In this document: piece by piece, positions 42,593 through 51,018 of the stretch
How the letters are laid out: each line of letters begins with the position of its first letter
Numbering within the stretch: position 1 is the first letter of the stretch
The notes under the pieces: model-generated
Told to the model about the DNA's origin: nothing
Database searches by the model: none
What the model saw: only the letters and a program-made list of their open reading frames with translations
Program-made: the position numbers and the translations under genes
NCBI RefSeq assembly: GCF_001612965.1
Contig: NZ_BDBL01000022.1
Span: 62,001 to 126,000, forward strand
Source: Nocardia kruczakiae NBRC 101016
Lineage (GTDB): Bacteria > Actinomycetota > Actinomycetes > Mycobacteriales > Mycobacteriaceae
Reading direction: 5' to 3'
DNA: 64,000 nt

Positions 42593-43335
42593 CCGGAAAT
42601 CGTAAGTCCGCCTTGATCAGCGGGGCGTCCCGCGGTATCGGGCTCGGCATCGCGAACCGCCTTGCCGAACAAGGCTATTCGCTCACCGTCACCGCCCGCG
42701 ATGCCGCACGCCTCGACGAGGTCGCCGCACAGCTGCGGTCGGCCGGCGCGGCGGACGTCGTCGCCGTGGCCGCCGACATGTCCGATACCGACGGCGTCGA
42801 CCGGGTGGTGGCCGAGCACGCGAACCGGTTCGGCACCCTGTCGGCGCTGATCCTCAACGCGGGCGTCGGCACCGCAGGTCCGCTCGCCGACACCTCGATG
42901 CGGCGCTTCGACAAAACCCTCGCGGTCAATCTGCGTGCGCCGTTGCAACTCATCCAGGGCGCGCTGCCGATGCTGCGCGCCGCCGCGGCGGCCGCACCGG
43001 ATCGCGGCGCGAAAGTGATTGCGCTGTCGTCGATCACCGGCGTCTACGCCGAAGCCGGACTCGCCGTCTACGGCGCGGCCAAGGCAGCGCTCATCTCCCT
43101 GATCGCCACCCTCAACGCCGAGGAATCGGGTAATGGCATCAGCGCCACCACCCTCGCTCCCGGATATGTCGACACCGATATGAGCGCCTGGATCCACGAC
43201 CGCATCCCGCCGGAGCAGATGCTCGCCGTCGGCGACATCGTCGAAATGGTCGATGCCCTGCTGCGGCTGTCGTCGCGAGCGGTGGTCCCGAACATCGTGC
43301 TGTCCCGCGCGGGAACCGACGCCTACCGCGCATAG
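42589..43335 (+). CDS. Short-chain dehydrogenase/reductase
   Basis: A 248-residue SDR. SALISGASRGIGLGIANRLAE is the NAD(P)-binding loop, LILNAGVGTAG the NAG motif, and SSITGVYAEAGLAVYGAAK the catalytic Ser, Tyr and Lys (Y-G-A-A-K). It may oxidise or reduce a hydroxyacyl-CoA made by the two upstream enzymes. The GTG overlaps the previous stop. It is the last gene of the operon. Confidence 0.9.
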   Translation: MTGNRKSALISGASRGIGLGIANRLAEQGYSLTVTARDAARLDEVAAQLRSAGAADVVAVAADMSDTDGVDRVVAEHANRFGTLSALILNAGVGTAGPLADTSMRRFDKTLAVNLRAPLQLIQGALPMLRAAAAAAPDRGAKVIALSSITGVYAEAGLAVYGAAKAALISLIATLNAEESGNGISATTLAPGYVDTDMSAWIHDRIPPEQMLAVGDIVEMVDALLRLSSRAVVPNIVLSRAGTDAYRA

Positions 43336-43381
43336 CGACCTGCCTGCCGCCGGATTCCGGTCCGGCGGCAGAATTCGACGG

Positions 43382-44137
43382 ATGGAGCGGACTTTCGAGG
43401 AATTGCTCGACGACGCCGCGGCGGCTCCGGTGGACGGCTGGGGTTTCGAGTGGCTGGACGGGCGGGCGACCGAACAGCGGCCGTCGTGGGGCTATCAGCG
43501 GCTGATGAGCGCGCGTCTGGCGACCGCGACGGCGGCGCTGGACCTCGAGACCGGCGGCGGCGAAGTTCTCGCCGAGGCCGACATCTTCCCACCGACGATG
43601 GCGGCGACCGAATCGTGGCCGCCGAATGCCGCCGCGGCGACCGCGCGGTTGCATCCACGCGGGGCCGTGGTGGTCGCGACCGCCGACGACGCGCCGCTGC
43701 CGTTCGCCGACGCCGCCTTCGATCTGGTGACCAGCCGGCATCCGGCCGTGGTGCGGTGGGAGGAAATCGCCCGGGTGTTGCGGCCCGGCGGGACCTACTT
43801 CGCCCAGCACGTGGGACCCGCGAGCGCCTTCGAACTGATCGAATACTTCCTCGGACCGCAACCCGAGGCCCGGCGCCGCCGCCACCACGACGACGAAGCG
43901 GCCGCCGCGCGAGCCGCGGGACTGCGGATCGCCGAACTGCGCCACGAACGACTGCGGATGGAATTCTTCGATATCGGAGCGGTCGTGTACTTCCTGCGCA
44001 AGGTGATCTGGCTCGTCCCCGGATTCACCGTCGAGCGCTATCACGACCGGCTGCGGGAGCTGGACGACCTGATCCGGCGGGAGGGGCCGTTCGTCGCTCA
44101 CTCCTCGCGCACGCTGTTCGACGCCGTCAAGCCCTGA
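43382..44137 (+). CDS. SAM-dependent methyltransferase
   Basis: A 251-residue class I methyltransferase-like protein. ATAALDLETGGGEVLAEA is an altered motif I (the usual G-x-G-x-G is degenerate), and DDAPLPFADAAFDLVTSRHPAVVRWEEIARVLRPGGTYFAQHVG is motif IV to VI. It starts 46 bases after the SDR, possibly in the same transcript. Family call is good; substrate unknown. Confidence 0.82.
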   Translation: MERTFEELLDDAAAAPVDGWGFEWLDGRATEQRPSWGYQRLMSARLATATAALDLETGGGEVLAEADIFPPTMAATESWPPNAAAATARLHPRGAVVVATADDAPLPFADAAFDLVTSRHPAVVRWEEIARVLRPGGTYFAQHVGPASAFELIEYFLGPQPEARRRRHHDDEAAAARAAGLRIAELRHERLRMEFFDIGAVVYFLRKVIWLVPGFTVERYHDRLRELDDLIRREGPFVAHSSRTLFDAVKP

Positions 44138-44587
44138 ACCGGCGGAGAGCTGGTACCCCAGCGGCACCGTCTCGGAAATTAGCTGCAAATACGCCGCGGC
44201 CGGCGCGGAGGATGGCGGCATTCCACACGCCAGCGCGCCGACGCTCGCCGTCGCCAGCGAGCGTTCGCTCCACCCGAGGAGCGGACACGACGCGGCGATG
44301 TAGATGACCTCACTGCCCTGCCCGGGGCAAGGCCGCCGTTCGCAAGATCAACGGAAAACCGCCCGTCACGTCGAGAATGCCCCGGCAGATCCCAGCAAAC
44401 CGCACCGGACGAGCGAAGGCGTCAACCTCCGGACACGGGTTTGCCCGCTTTCGCGATCGGGAAATACCTTCTGAGTTTGCTAGGTATTCGCGGGTCTGTC
44501 CGCGAGAGGTACAGCGGCGGAACGAACCGGCGTGCGGACACCATGTCGCCGGTGGTTCCGGATTGCGGACACGCGAGGAGGACTGCC
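44138..44587. other. Intergenic region, 450 bases
   Basis: No credible gene. A hairpin ACGCTCGC / GCGAGCGT (44241-44248 with 44257-44264) may end the methyltransferase transcript. GCGAGGAGGACTGCC at its right edge is the ribosome site for the next gene. Frames present lack start signals. Confidence 0.5.
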
Positions 44588-44926
44588 ATGTCTTTTCTGG
44601 CCCTCGGCTTTTTACGCACAGAGGTCTCACGCCTGCACCAGGAATGGGATGCGGCGCAGATCCGTTGTGTGGCAAGACGTCTGGGATACAAGCTCTCGGA
44701 AACGGTCGCCTTCGGCGATCGCACCGACAATCCGGTGCAGTTCCTGATCGGCGCGGCGATCACCCACGATGCCGAAGCGGTGATCGTGCCCAGTCTCGAC
44801 CACTTCCCGGACGGCATCGTCCCGGCCGAACTCGTCGAGGTCACCGACGTGATCACCGTCAGGCCGGAACGCACCTACGCGCGCTGGCCCTTGGGCGAGC
44901 CACCCGGGGCGAACGGCGCGAACTGA
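44588..44926 (+). CDS. Degenerate resolvase-like protein, second copy
   Basis: A 112-residue protein beginning SFLALGFLRTEVS and containing EAVIVPSLDHFPDGIVPAEL and TVRPERTYARW. The layout matches the protein at 1584-1889 (YVR/FLR start, VPSLDH, then a P-x-x-L helix). As there, the catalytic serine is missing and no DNA-binding domain follows. GAGGAGGACTGCC precedes the ATG. The conserved VPSLDH loop suggests a shared function, perhaps protein interaction, but none is known. Confidence 0.6.
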   Translation: MSFLALGFLRTEVSRLHQEWDAAQIRCVARRLGYKLSETVAFGDRTDNPVQFLIGAAITHDAEAVIVPSLDHFPDGIVPAELVEVTDVITVRPERTYARWPLGEPPGANGAN

Positions 44927-44930
44927 CTGC

Positions 44931-45194
44931 TCACGCCCGCTTCCGCCGCACCAGCCAGATCGCGGCGACCGCGCCCGCCGCGGTCACACCGATCGCCGGC
45001 AGTGGGATCTGCTTGACGACCTGCGCGGCCCGGTCCGCATTGTCCTGAGCGGAGCGGGCACCGCGATGCAGCCGTTCGCGGGTGCGACCGGGCACGTCGA
45101 GCTTGTCGCTGAGCGCCTGCACGGTGCGGCCCAGCTCCTCGCGCGTCAGATCGCGGTCGTAACGCAACGCTTCCGGATCGGAAGGGATGTTCAT
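44931..45194 (-). CDS. DUF3618 membrane protein
   Basis: An 87-residue DUF3618 protein: LRYDRDLTREELGRTVQALSDKLDV is the family signature and a C-terminal segment (LPAIGVTAAGAVAAIWLVRRKRA) anchors it in the membrane. It is co-transcribed with the holin-superfamily gene (ATGA overlap). Members are believed to be envelope-associated; function unproven. Confidence 0.88.
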   Translation of the reverse strand: MNIPSDPEALRYDRDLTREELGRTVQALSDKLDVPGRTRERLHRGARSAQDNADRAAQVVKQIPLPAIGVTAAGAVAAIWLVRRKRA

Positions 45195-45604
45195 CGCCGA
45201 GTCCTCTCCTTGATGACGGCCACGTCTTCCCGGACGTTCGCGGCGGCCTGCTCGGGTATCGGCGGACTCCCCTTGCGGATGCTCGTCCGCCCGAGGAGAC
45301 CGAAGACCCCGGCGACCACGGCAAGCGCTGCCGCCACGATCAACGCGGACGCCCACACGGGCAGCACCAGCGCCAAGCCCGTGATCGCGGCCGCGACCAG
45401 CGCGCCGAGGACGGCAAGCCCCAGCACGGCGGCCACGCCGAGCATCCCCGCACCGGCTCCCAGCCGCTTCGCCTTACCCTGCGCCTCGACGACCGCCAGT
45501 TTCGCCTCTTCGCGCACCAGCCGGCTCAGTTGCTCCGTGGTCGTGCCGACCAGTTCGGCCACCGACGCCGTCTCCGGCGCTCGGCCGTTCTCGATATGCG
45601 ACAT
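45191..45604 (-). CDS. Phage holin superfamily III / DUF1469 membrane protein
   Basis: A 137-residue protein. SVAELVGTTTEQLSRLVREEAKLAVVEAQ is the family start, then two hydrophobic helices (about 55-77 and 83-105) with a basic tail. Usually paired with DUF3618 genes in actinobacteria, as here. Despite the name it is a housekeeping envelope protein, not evidence of a prophage. Confidence 0.86.
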   Translation of the reverse strand: MSHIENGRAPETASVAELVGTTTEQLSRLVREEAKLAVVEAQGKAKRLGAGAGMLGVAAVLGLAVLGALVAAAITGLALVLPVWASALIVAAALAVVAGVFGLLGRTSIRKGSPPIPEQAAANVREDVAVIKERTRR

Positions 45605-45832
45605 CTGACCCACCACTCCTCCGGGCACCGATCGAATCGGGCGAACTCGCTCCGCCCGCGAGCGAACCGCCTCTCCGGTTATTGCTCGCGATACCCGCGA
45701 AATCCGGGGCGACACCTCCTCCGGTGCGCGCGGGCGACGAATTCGCGTGCGGCGGGCGGTTAACTCCTTGCGCCGGAAAGCAATTGCCCGGCCGGAGAGA
45801 GCCACGAGTACCCAGCAGGTAGATTGACAACC

Positions 45833-46213
45833 GTGACCAATACTTCCGGAGACGCGTATCCCCTCGCCGACGCGATGACCACCTCGGTCAGCGTGCACGA
45901 CGATGCGACCGTGCTCACGGTGGCCGGCGAGGTCGACCTGGCGACCGCTCCCGCACTGGAGAGTGCGATCGAGGCGACCCTCGGCGGTAAACCCGCGGCA
46001 CTGATCATCGACCTGTTGCAGGTGAGTTTCCTGGCCTCGGCCGGAATGGCCGCGCTGGTGGCCGCCCATCAGCGGGCCGGCTCCGCGACGAGCATCGTCC
46101 TGGTCGCCGAGGGACCGGCCACGAGCAGACAGCTCAAACTGACCAATCTCGATCAGGTGTTCGCCCTGCACCCCACCCTCGATGCCGCGCTCGCGGCGCT
46201 GCACCAGGGCTGA
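45833..46213 (+). CDS. STAS-domain anti-sigma factor antagonist
   Basis: A 126-residue STAS protein: VLTVAGEVDLATAPALESAIEATL, then LLQVSFLASAGMAALVAAH with the phosphorylatable serine (in FLASAG) of the SpoIIAA type. It would bind an anti-sigma kinase and release a sigma factor when unphosphorylated. GTG 45833 or TTG 45824. It stands alone and could be a substrate of the phosphatases encoded at 36-39 kb. Confidence 0.85.
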   Translation: MTNTSGDAYPLADAMTTSVSVHDDATVLTVAGEVDLATAPALESAIEATLGGKPAALIIDLLQVSFLASAGMAALVAAHQRAGSATSIVLVAEGPATSRQLKLTNLDQVFALHPTLDAALAALHQG

Positions 46214-46220
46214 GCGGAGA

Positions 46221-46251
46221 CGGCCGGCAGACCGGAGCGGACTGCCGGCCG
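46221..46251. terminator. Hairpin terminator between convergent genes
   Basis: CGGCCGGCAG (46221-46230) pairs perfectly with CTGCCGGCCG (46242-46251). It lies between the STAS and LLM genes. Confidence 0.7.
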
Positions 46252-46257
46252 GACCGA

Positions 46258-47295
46258 TCAGACCAGCTCGCGCAGCTGTTCGATCAGCTTCACCCGTTCC
46301 CCCGCGGTCGCGGCCAGCGGCACCACGTTGAGGACCGTGACACCGGCCTCCCGGAACGCCGCCACCCGCTCCTTGACGAAGCCCGCCGAACCGATCAGCG
46401 AGATGTCGCGCACCAGCTCGTCGGGTACGACCTTGGCGGCCTCGTCCTTCTTACCGGCCAGATACAGTTCCTGAATGCGGTCAGCCTCGGCGCCGTACCC
46501 GTACTGCGTGGCCAGCGAGTGGTAGAAGTTCTTGCTCTTGGCGCCCATACCGCCGATGTAGAGCGCCAGATGCGGTTTGACGAACTCTCGCAGCGGCTCC
46601 ACATTGTCGCCGATCGCCAGCGCCGGTCCGGCGTAGATGTCGAGGTCGCCGAGCTCCGGATCGCGTTTCGCGGTGCCGGCGGCCAGCGCCTCACCCCACA
46701 CGTCGCGGGCCTTCTCGGGCAGGAAGAAGATCGGCTGCCAGCCCTCGGCCAGTTCCGCCGCCAACTGCACGTTCTTCGGCCCCAGCGCGGCCAGCAGCAC
46801 CGGGATGCGGTCGCGCACCGGGTGGTTGATCAGCTTGAGCGGCTTGCCCAGCCCGGTGCCGCGTTCGGCGGGCAGCGGGATCGTGTAGTACTTGCCCTGA
46901 TATTCGAGGCGTTCGCGCCGCCACACCTTGCGGCAGATCTCCACGACCTCGCGCGTGCGGCCGATCGGCGCGTCGTAGGGCACGCCGTGGAACCCCTCGA
47001 TGACCTGCGGTCCCGAGGCGCCCAGGCCGAGGACGTAGCGGCCGTCGGAGACGTAGTCCAGACCCGCCGCGGTCATCGCCGTCAGCGTGGGCGTGCGGGT
47101 GTAGAGCTGCAGAATGCCCGAGGCCAGCTGCACCCGCTCGGTCTTGGCCGCCAGATAGCCCAGTCCACTCACCGCGTCGTAGGAGTAGGCCTCGGGCACG
47201 AAGACGATGTCCAGCCCGGCTTGTTCCAGGTCGGCAACCTCGGCCGCGACCTCCTTGAAGCCCCCCGCATAGTTGATGCCCAACCCGATCCGCAT
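46258..47295 (-). CDS. LLM-class F420-dependent oxidoreductase
   Basis: A 345-residue luciferase-like oxidoreductase of the F420 type. MRIGLGINYAGGFKEVAAEVADLEQAGLDIVFVPEAYSYDAVSGLGYLA is the barrel start, and VLGLGASGPQVIEGFHGVPYD the phosphate-binding region. It transfers hydride between F420 and an unknown substrate. ATG 47295 has GGAG nine bases upstream. A strong TGCAACTAGTTGCA palindrome lies just upstream, suggesting tight local control. Confidence 0.88.
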   Translation of the reverse strand: MRIGLGINYAGGFKEVAAEVADLEQAGLDIVFVPEAYSYDAVSGLGYLAAKTERVQLASGILQLYTRTPTLTAMTAAGLDYVSDGRYVLGLGASGPQVIEGFHGVPYDAPIGRTREVVEICRKVWRRERLEYQGKYYTIPLPAERGTGLGKPLKLINHPVRDRIPVLLAALGPKNVQLAAELAEGWQPIFFLPEKARDVWGEALAAGTAKRDPELGDLDIYAGPALAIGDNVEPLREFVKPHLALYIGGMGAKSKNFYHSLATQYGYGAEADRIQELYLAGKKDEAAKVVPDELVRDISLIGSAGFVKERVAAFREAGVTVLNVVPLAATAGERVKLIEQLRELV

Positions 47296-47315
47296 CTTAT
47301 GCAACTCCGTTCATA

Positions 47316-47329
47316 TGCAACTAGTTGCA
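47316..47329. promoter_or_regulatory. Palindrome TGCAACTAGTTGCA, candidate operator
   Basis: A perfect 14-base palindrome 21 bases upstream of the LLM gene start. It includes CTAG, rare in GC-rich DNA. No regulator gene is adjacent. Confidence 0.5.
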
Positions 47330-47527
47330 GTGAGGTTATCGCACTGCACCACCCGTCACAAACCGCGATCCGCGACCACGGCCGGGGTGGCCTCGGGTTC
47401 CATCCTGCACACCGCCCGCACGCCCTCCGCGACAGGGCCGCGCGGCCCGCTCGATGACCGGTCGCGCGGCCCGGTACGGTTATCGGCGTACCGCACGCCG
47501 ATTCCTCGAAACGGGAGGCCCCGCAGC

Positions 47528-48184
47528 ATGTCTCAGGACACCGCATCGTCGCCGGACACCACGACGTTCGGAGAGTCGACGATCGGCCGCTACCTGGACG
47601 ATCTGGCCGCCAAGATCCCCGCCCCCGGCGGCGGTGCGGTCGCGGCGCTGCATGCCGCCCAGGGAGCCGCCCTGGTGGCGATGGTGGCCCGCTACACCAC
47701 CCGCGCCAAGGATGCCGACAACCGCCCGGCGATCGATCGGATCATCGCGGCCGCCGACGCCGCGCGGGAGCGTGCGCTGGCTCTCGCCGACGCCGACGCC
47801 ACCGCCTTCACCGCGGTCGGGGCGGCCTACAAACTGCCCAAGGACACCGACGAGCAGACCGCGGCCCGCAAGGAGGCGATCGCCTCGGCACTGCTGCAGG
47901 CCGCGCGGGTGCCGGCCGCGGTGGTCGCCGAAGCCGACGAGGTGCTCTCGCTGGCCGCGGATCTGCTGCCGATCGGCAATCCGAACGTGGTCACCGACAT
48001 CGGCGCCGCCGCCGATGCCGCCCGCTCCGCCGCCGCCAGTTCACAGTTGAATATCGCCATCAACGTCGCCTCGCTCGGCGACCACGAGGCCGAGGAGTTC
48101 GCGCCCGCGCTGCAGCGCATCGAGGAGATCTTCGCCCGCGCGGACGCGCTGCACACGGACGTTCTCGCTGCCGTCGTCGGCTGA
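47528..48184 (+). CDS. Cyclodeaminase/cyclohydrolase-family protein (FchA-like)
   Basis: A 218-residue, all-helical protein: TIGRYLDDLAAKIPAPGGGAVAALHAAQGAALVAMVARYT is the family start. Members include methenyltetrahydrofolate cyclohydrolase FchA and formiminotetrahydrofolate cyclodeaminase. Here, with a FolD homologue lacking the cyclohydrolase lysine two genes away, a cyclohydrolase role is attractive. The start ATG 47528 follows CCGCAGC; the longer frame is unsupported. No histidine-degradation genes are near. Confidence 0.85.
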   Translation: MSQDTASSPDTTTFGESTIGRYLDDLAAKIPAPGGGAVAALHAAQGAALVAMVARYTTRAKDADNRPAIDRIIAAADAARERALALADADATAFTAVGAAYKLPKDTDEQTAARKEAIASALLQAARVPAAVVAEADEVLSLAADLLPIGNPNVVTDIGAAADAARSAAASSQLNIAINVASLGDHEAEEFAPALQRIEEIFARADALHTDVLAAVVG

Positions 48185-48324
48185 TCGCATTACCACACCC
48201 CTCGGCTAAACCTGGTTTGCCACACCGTAACTGTCGTTACGAAGCGAAAACTATTCCGGCGACCATGATCATCCGGAACTAGGATCGAGGTCCTGATACG
48301 CAAACCACCTGAGGGGGTGGAGCC

Positions 48325-49065
48325 ATGAGGAACATGATGCGTCATTTGTTCCTGGCGACAGTCATCGCAGTACTGGCCGCAGTCACCACGGGCACCGCGG
48401 CAGCGGTGCTGGCCACACCACAGACCACATCCGTGGCCTCGATTTCACCGGGCAACGGCGCCGTCGTCGGAATCGCCCATCCGATCACCGTCCGATTCAG
48501 CGCACCCGTCACCGATCGCGCCCGCGCCGAACGGTCCGTGCACGTCGGCTCGCAGGCCGGTTCGTTCTCCTGGACCAACGACAGGGAACTGGTCTGGAAC
48601 TCCACCGGATACCTGCCGGCCGATGCGCGATTCACCGTGACCGCGGGCAACGCCCGGTCCGAATTCCGGACCGACGGCGGCACCAGCGCCGATGCCGACA
48701 TGTCGGCGCACACGTTCACCGTGTTCATTCCCGGACAGGCGCCGCGGGTCATGCCCGCCTCGATGGGTAAGCCCGGACGCGAGACCCCGGTCGGCACCTT
48801 CCCCGTGATGGAGAAGGACCGCACCATCATCTTCGACTCGCGCACCATCGGCATTCCGCTCGACGACCCGGAGGGCTACTACCTGACCGGCGAATTCGCC
48901 GAACGGCTCACCTCGGGCGGCGTCTTCGTGCATTCGGCGCCGTGGTCGGTCGGCCAGCAGGGTAATTCCAATGTCAGCCACGGCTGCATCAACCTGGCCC
49001 CCGCCGACGCCGAGTGGTACTACGACAACGTGAGCGTGGGCGATCCGGTGACCACCCACTGGTGA
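48325..49065 (+). CDS. L,D-transpeptidase (YkuD) with Ig-like domain, exported
   Basis: A 246-residue peptidoglycan cross-linking enzyme. A signal sequence (LFLATVIAVLAAVTTGTAAAV) leads to an Ig-like domain (about 35-115). The YkuD catalytic domain follows, with H203 and the motif SHGCINL (C221). It forms 3-3 cross-links, the main kind in mycobacteria-like walls. This is a short single-Ig form. CTGAGGGGGTGGAGCC precedes the ATG. Confidence 0.9.
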   Translation: MRNMMRHLFLATVIAVLAAVTTGTAAAVLATPQTTSVASISPGNGAVVGIAHPITVRFSAPVTDRARAERSVHVGSQAGSFSWTNDRELVWNSTGYLPADARFTVTAGNARSEFRTDGGTSADADMSAHTFTVFIPGQAPRVMPASMGKPGRETPVGTFPVMEKDRTIIFDSRTIGIPLDDPEGYYLTGEFAERLTSGGVFVHSAPWSVGQQGNSNVSHGCINLAPADAEWYYDNVSVGDPVTTHW

Positions 49066-49914
49066 TCAACGCGTCGCTTCGGCCGCCTCCACCACGTGCC
49101 GCATCAGCAGCGCGGTGGTGACCGGTCCGACACCGCCGGGCACCGGACTCAGTGCCGCTGCCCGGCCTTCCACCGAGCCGGCGTCGACGTCGCCGACGAT
49201 GCCACCGTCGGGTCCCTCGTTGGTTCCCACGTCGATGACCACCGCGCCCTCGCGCACGTGATCACCACCGATCAGTCCGGCTCGCCCGGCCGCCGCGACC
49301 ACGATATCGGCGGCCGAGGTGACCGCCGGCAGGTCGGTGGTCCGCGAATGGCACACCGTCACCGTCGCGTTCTCCGCCAGCAGCAGCTGTGCCAAAGGTT
49401 TGCCGACCACGTTCGACCGGCCGACGACCGCGACATGCCGGCCCGACAGCGCGATGTCGTGATGCTTGGCCAGCTCCACCACCGCCTGTGAGGTAGCCGG
49501 CGGAAATCCGGGCAGTCCCGCGGCGAGCAGTCCCAGCGACAGCGGGCTGACGCCGTCGACGTCCTTGGCCGCGGCGATGGCCGAACTCACGTCGTTGAGT
49601 TCCACACCGGCGGGCAACGGCGTCTGCAACATCACCGCGTGCACCGCCGGGTCCTCGCTGAGTTCCGCCAGCGCGACGCGAATCTCCGCAGCGCTCGCCT
49701 GCGCGCCGAGATCGTTTGTCTCGCAGTCGATTCCGAGGCGTCCGGCCGCGCGCTGCAACGAGTTGACATACCACCCACTGGCCGGATCGTCGTTGGCCAC
49801 CACCAGCACCAGACGGGGGGCGGCCCCGGCTTCGGCCAGTGCGGCGGCGCGGTTCTTCGTCTCGGCGTTGAGGTCGGCGGCGAGTTGTTTCCCGGTCAGC
49901 GGTAAGGTGTCCAC
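49066..49914 (-). CDS. folD: FolD-like methylenetetrahydrofolate dehydrogenase lacking cyclohydrolase lysine
   Basis: A 282-residue FolD homologue, using NADP to interconvert methylene- and methenyl-tetrahydrofolate. VVGRSNVVGKPLAQLLL binds the cofactor and QTPLPAGVELNDV (Q97) and KDVDG (D118) are conserved. The usual Y-V-x-x-K motif reads YVNSL at 49-53, so the lysine essential for the cyclohydrolase step is leucine. The P-C-T-P-x-G motif is also changed (PPATSQA). The enzyme may therefore be dehydrogenase-only, with the FchA-like gene at 47528 supplying the second step. Start is GTG 49914. Confidence 0.85.
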   Translation of the reverse strand: MDTLPLTGKQLAADLNAETKNRAAALAEAGAAPRLVLVVANDDPASGWYVNSLQRAAGRLGIDCETNDLGAQASAAEIRVALAELSEDPAVHAVMLQTPLPAGVELNDVSSAIAAAKDVDGVSPLSLGLLAAGLPGFPPATSQAVVELAKHHDIALSGRHVAVVGRSNVVGKPLAQLLLAENATVTVCHSRTTDLPAVTSAADIVVAAAGRAGLIGGDHVREGAVVIDVGTNEGPDGGIVGDVDAGSVEGRAAALSPVPGGVGPVTTALLMRHVVEAAEATR

Positions 49915-50093
49915 CCGGCCACCCTATCGGGCCGCGCACCTGCGCCGACGGCCGCCGCCACCCGCGCGAATACCGACTGGAGCGGGGGTAAATCCGGGGC
50001 CCGCACCGATTCGGGTCGTATGGTGGGCACGGCTGTGCCCACGCCCCACCCACCCACGCGGGATCCCGCTCGCCCGGAAAGGTGACAACTGCA

Positions 50094-50966
50094 GTGAACA
50101 TCGCCAGACATGTGAAACATCTTCTCGTCGCGGCCTCGGCGGCCGCGCTGCTGGCCGGACCGCTCACCACGACGGCCACGGCCGCCGACGGACCCGCGCC
50201 GCTGTACAACTCGGCGCAGGAGAACTTCGTCAACGGCAACGACGCGGCAGGTCTCGCCGATCTGCGCTCGCTGCTGGACGGCACCCCCGACGACGCGCAG
50301 GCGCTCGCCCTGCAGGGCATCTGGTCGGACTACACCGGCGATCTGCTCACCCGCGAAGCCGCGTTCAACCGGCTGGCGGCCATCGACCCCGGCATGGCTC
50401 AGGGGGCCCGCAACCTCATCGGAGCCATCGGCGCGGCCGTGGGCACCCTGCCCAATCCGCTGCCTGCGCTGGTCGGCCCGCAGACCGGCATCGTGGTGCT
50501 CGGTTACGGGCTGCTACCCGACGGCAGCCTGCGCCCCGAACTGGTCAACCGGCTCACCGCCGCGTGGTTGCAGGCGATCGCGGCGCCGATGTCGCCGATC
50601 GTGGTAACCGGCGGCAACCCGCAGAACGGCGTGCCGGAGGCGGCCGCGATGGCGGGGTGGCTGATCGGCCACGGCATTCCGGCCTCCCGTGTGCTGGTCG
50701 AGGACCGCGCCAACTCGACCGTGCAGAACGCACTGTTCAGCAGCCAGATGCTGCGAGACGCCGGCGCGACCAGTGCGGTCGTGGTCACCTCACCGAACCA
50801 CATCCGCCGCGCAGTGGCCGATTTCATCGTCGCCGGCACCCGCGTGGTCGGGGCGATGACCTCGCTCGACCAGCTGGTGTCGCAGCTGCCGCCGCCGAGC
50901 AAGACCGCACAACGCGGCATCTATCTCGACGCGACCCGCACCTTCCTGCTGCCGTCGGCCCGCTGA
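50094..50966 (+). CDS. YdcF-like (DUF218) exported protein
   Basis: A 290-residue protein. A signal peptide (residues 1-30, HLLVAASAAALLAGPLTTT) is followed by a helical region and the DUF218 core (GIVVLGYGLLPDGSLRPELVNRL, NSTVQNALFSSQML, VVVTSPNHIRRA). Family members such as SanA/YdcF bind nucleotide-like ligands or affect the envelope. GTG 50094 with GGAAAGG upstream; GTG 50082 is an alternative. Confidence 0.82.
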   Translation: MNIARHVKHLLVAASAAALLAGPLTTTATAADGPAPLYNSAQENFVNGNDAAGLADLRSLLDGTPDDAQALALQGIWSDYTGDLLTREAAFNRLAAIDPGMAQGARNLIGAIGAAVGTLPNPLPALVGPQTGIVVLGYGLLPDGSLRPELVNRLTAAWLQAIAAPMSPIVVTGGNPQNGVPEAAAMAGWLIGHGIPASRVLVEDRANSTVQNALFSSQMLRDAGATSAVVVTSPNHIRRAVADFIVAGTRVVGAMTSLDQLVSQLPPPSKTAQRGIYLDATRTFLLPSAR

Positions 50967-51018
50967 CCGGCGCTCGCGCACGGAAAATCGTGGTTGACGC
51001 CGTGCCGACAATGATGGG

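Noticed and set aside
45191..45604. Holin gene as a sign of prophage
   Set aside because: The family name is historical; it pairs with DUF3618 and no other phage genes are nearby.
48185..48324. c-di-AMP (ydaO-type) riboswitch before the L,D-transpeptidase
   Set aside because: The gap contains no recognisable ydaO core motifs and is short.
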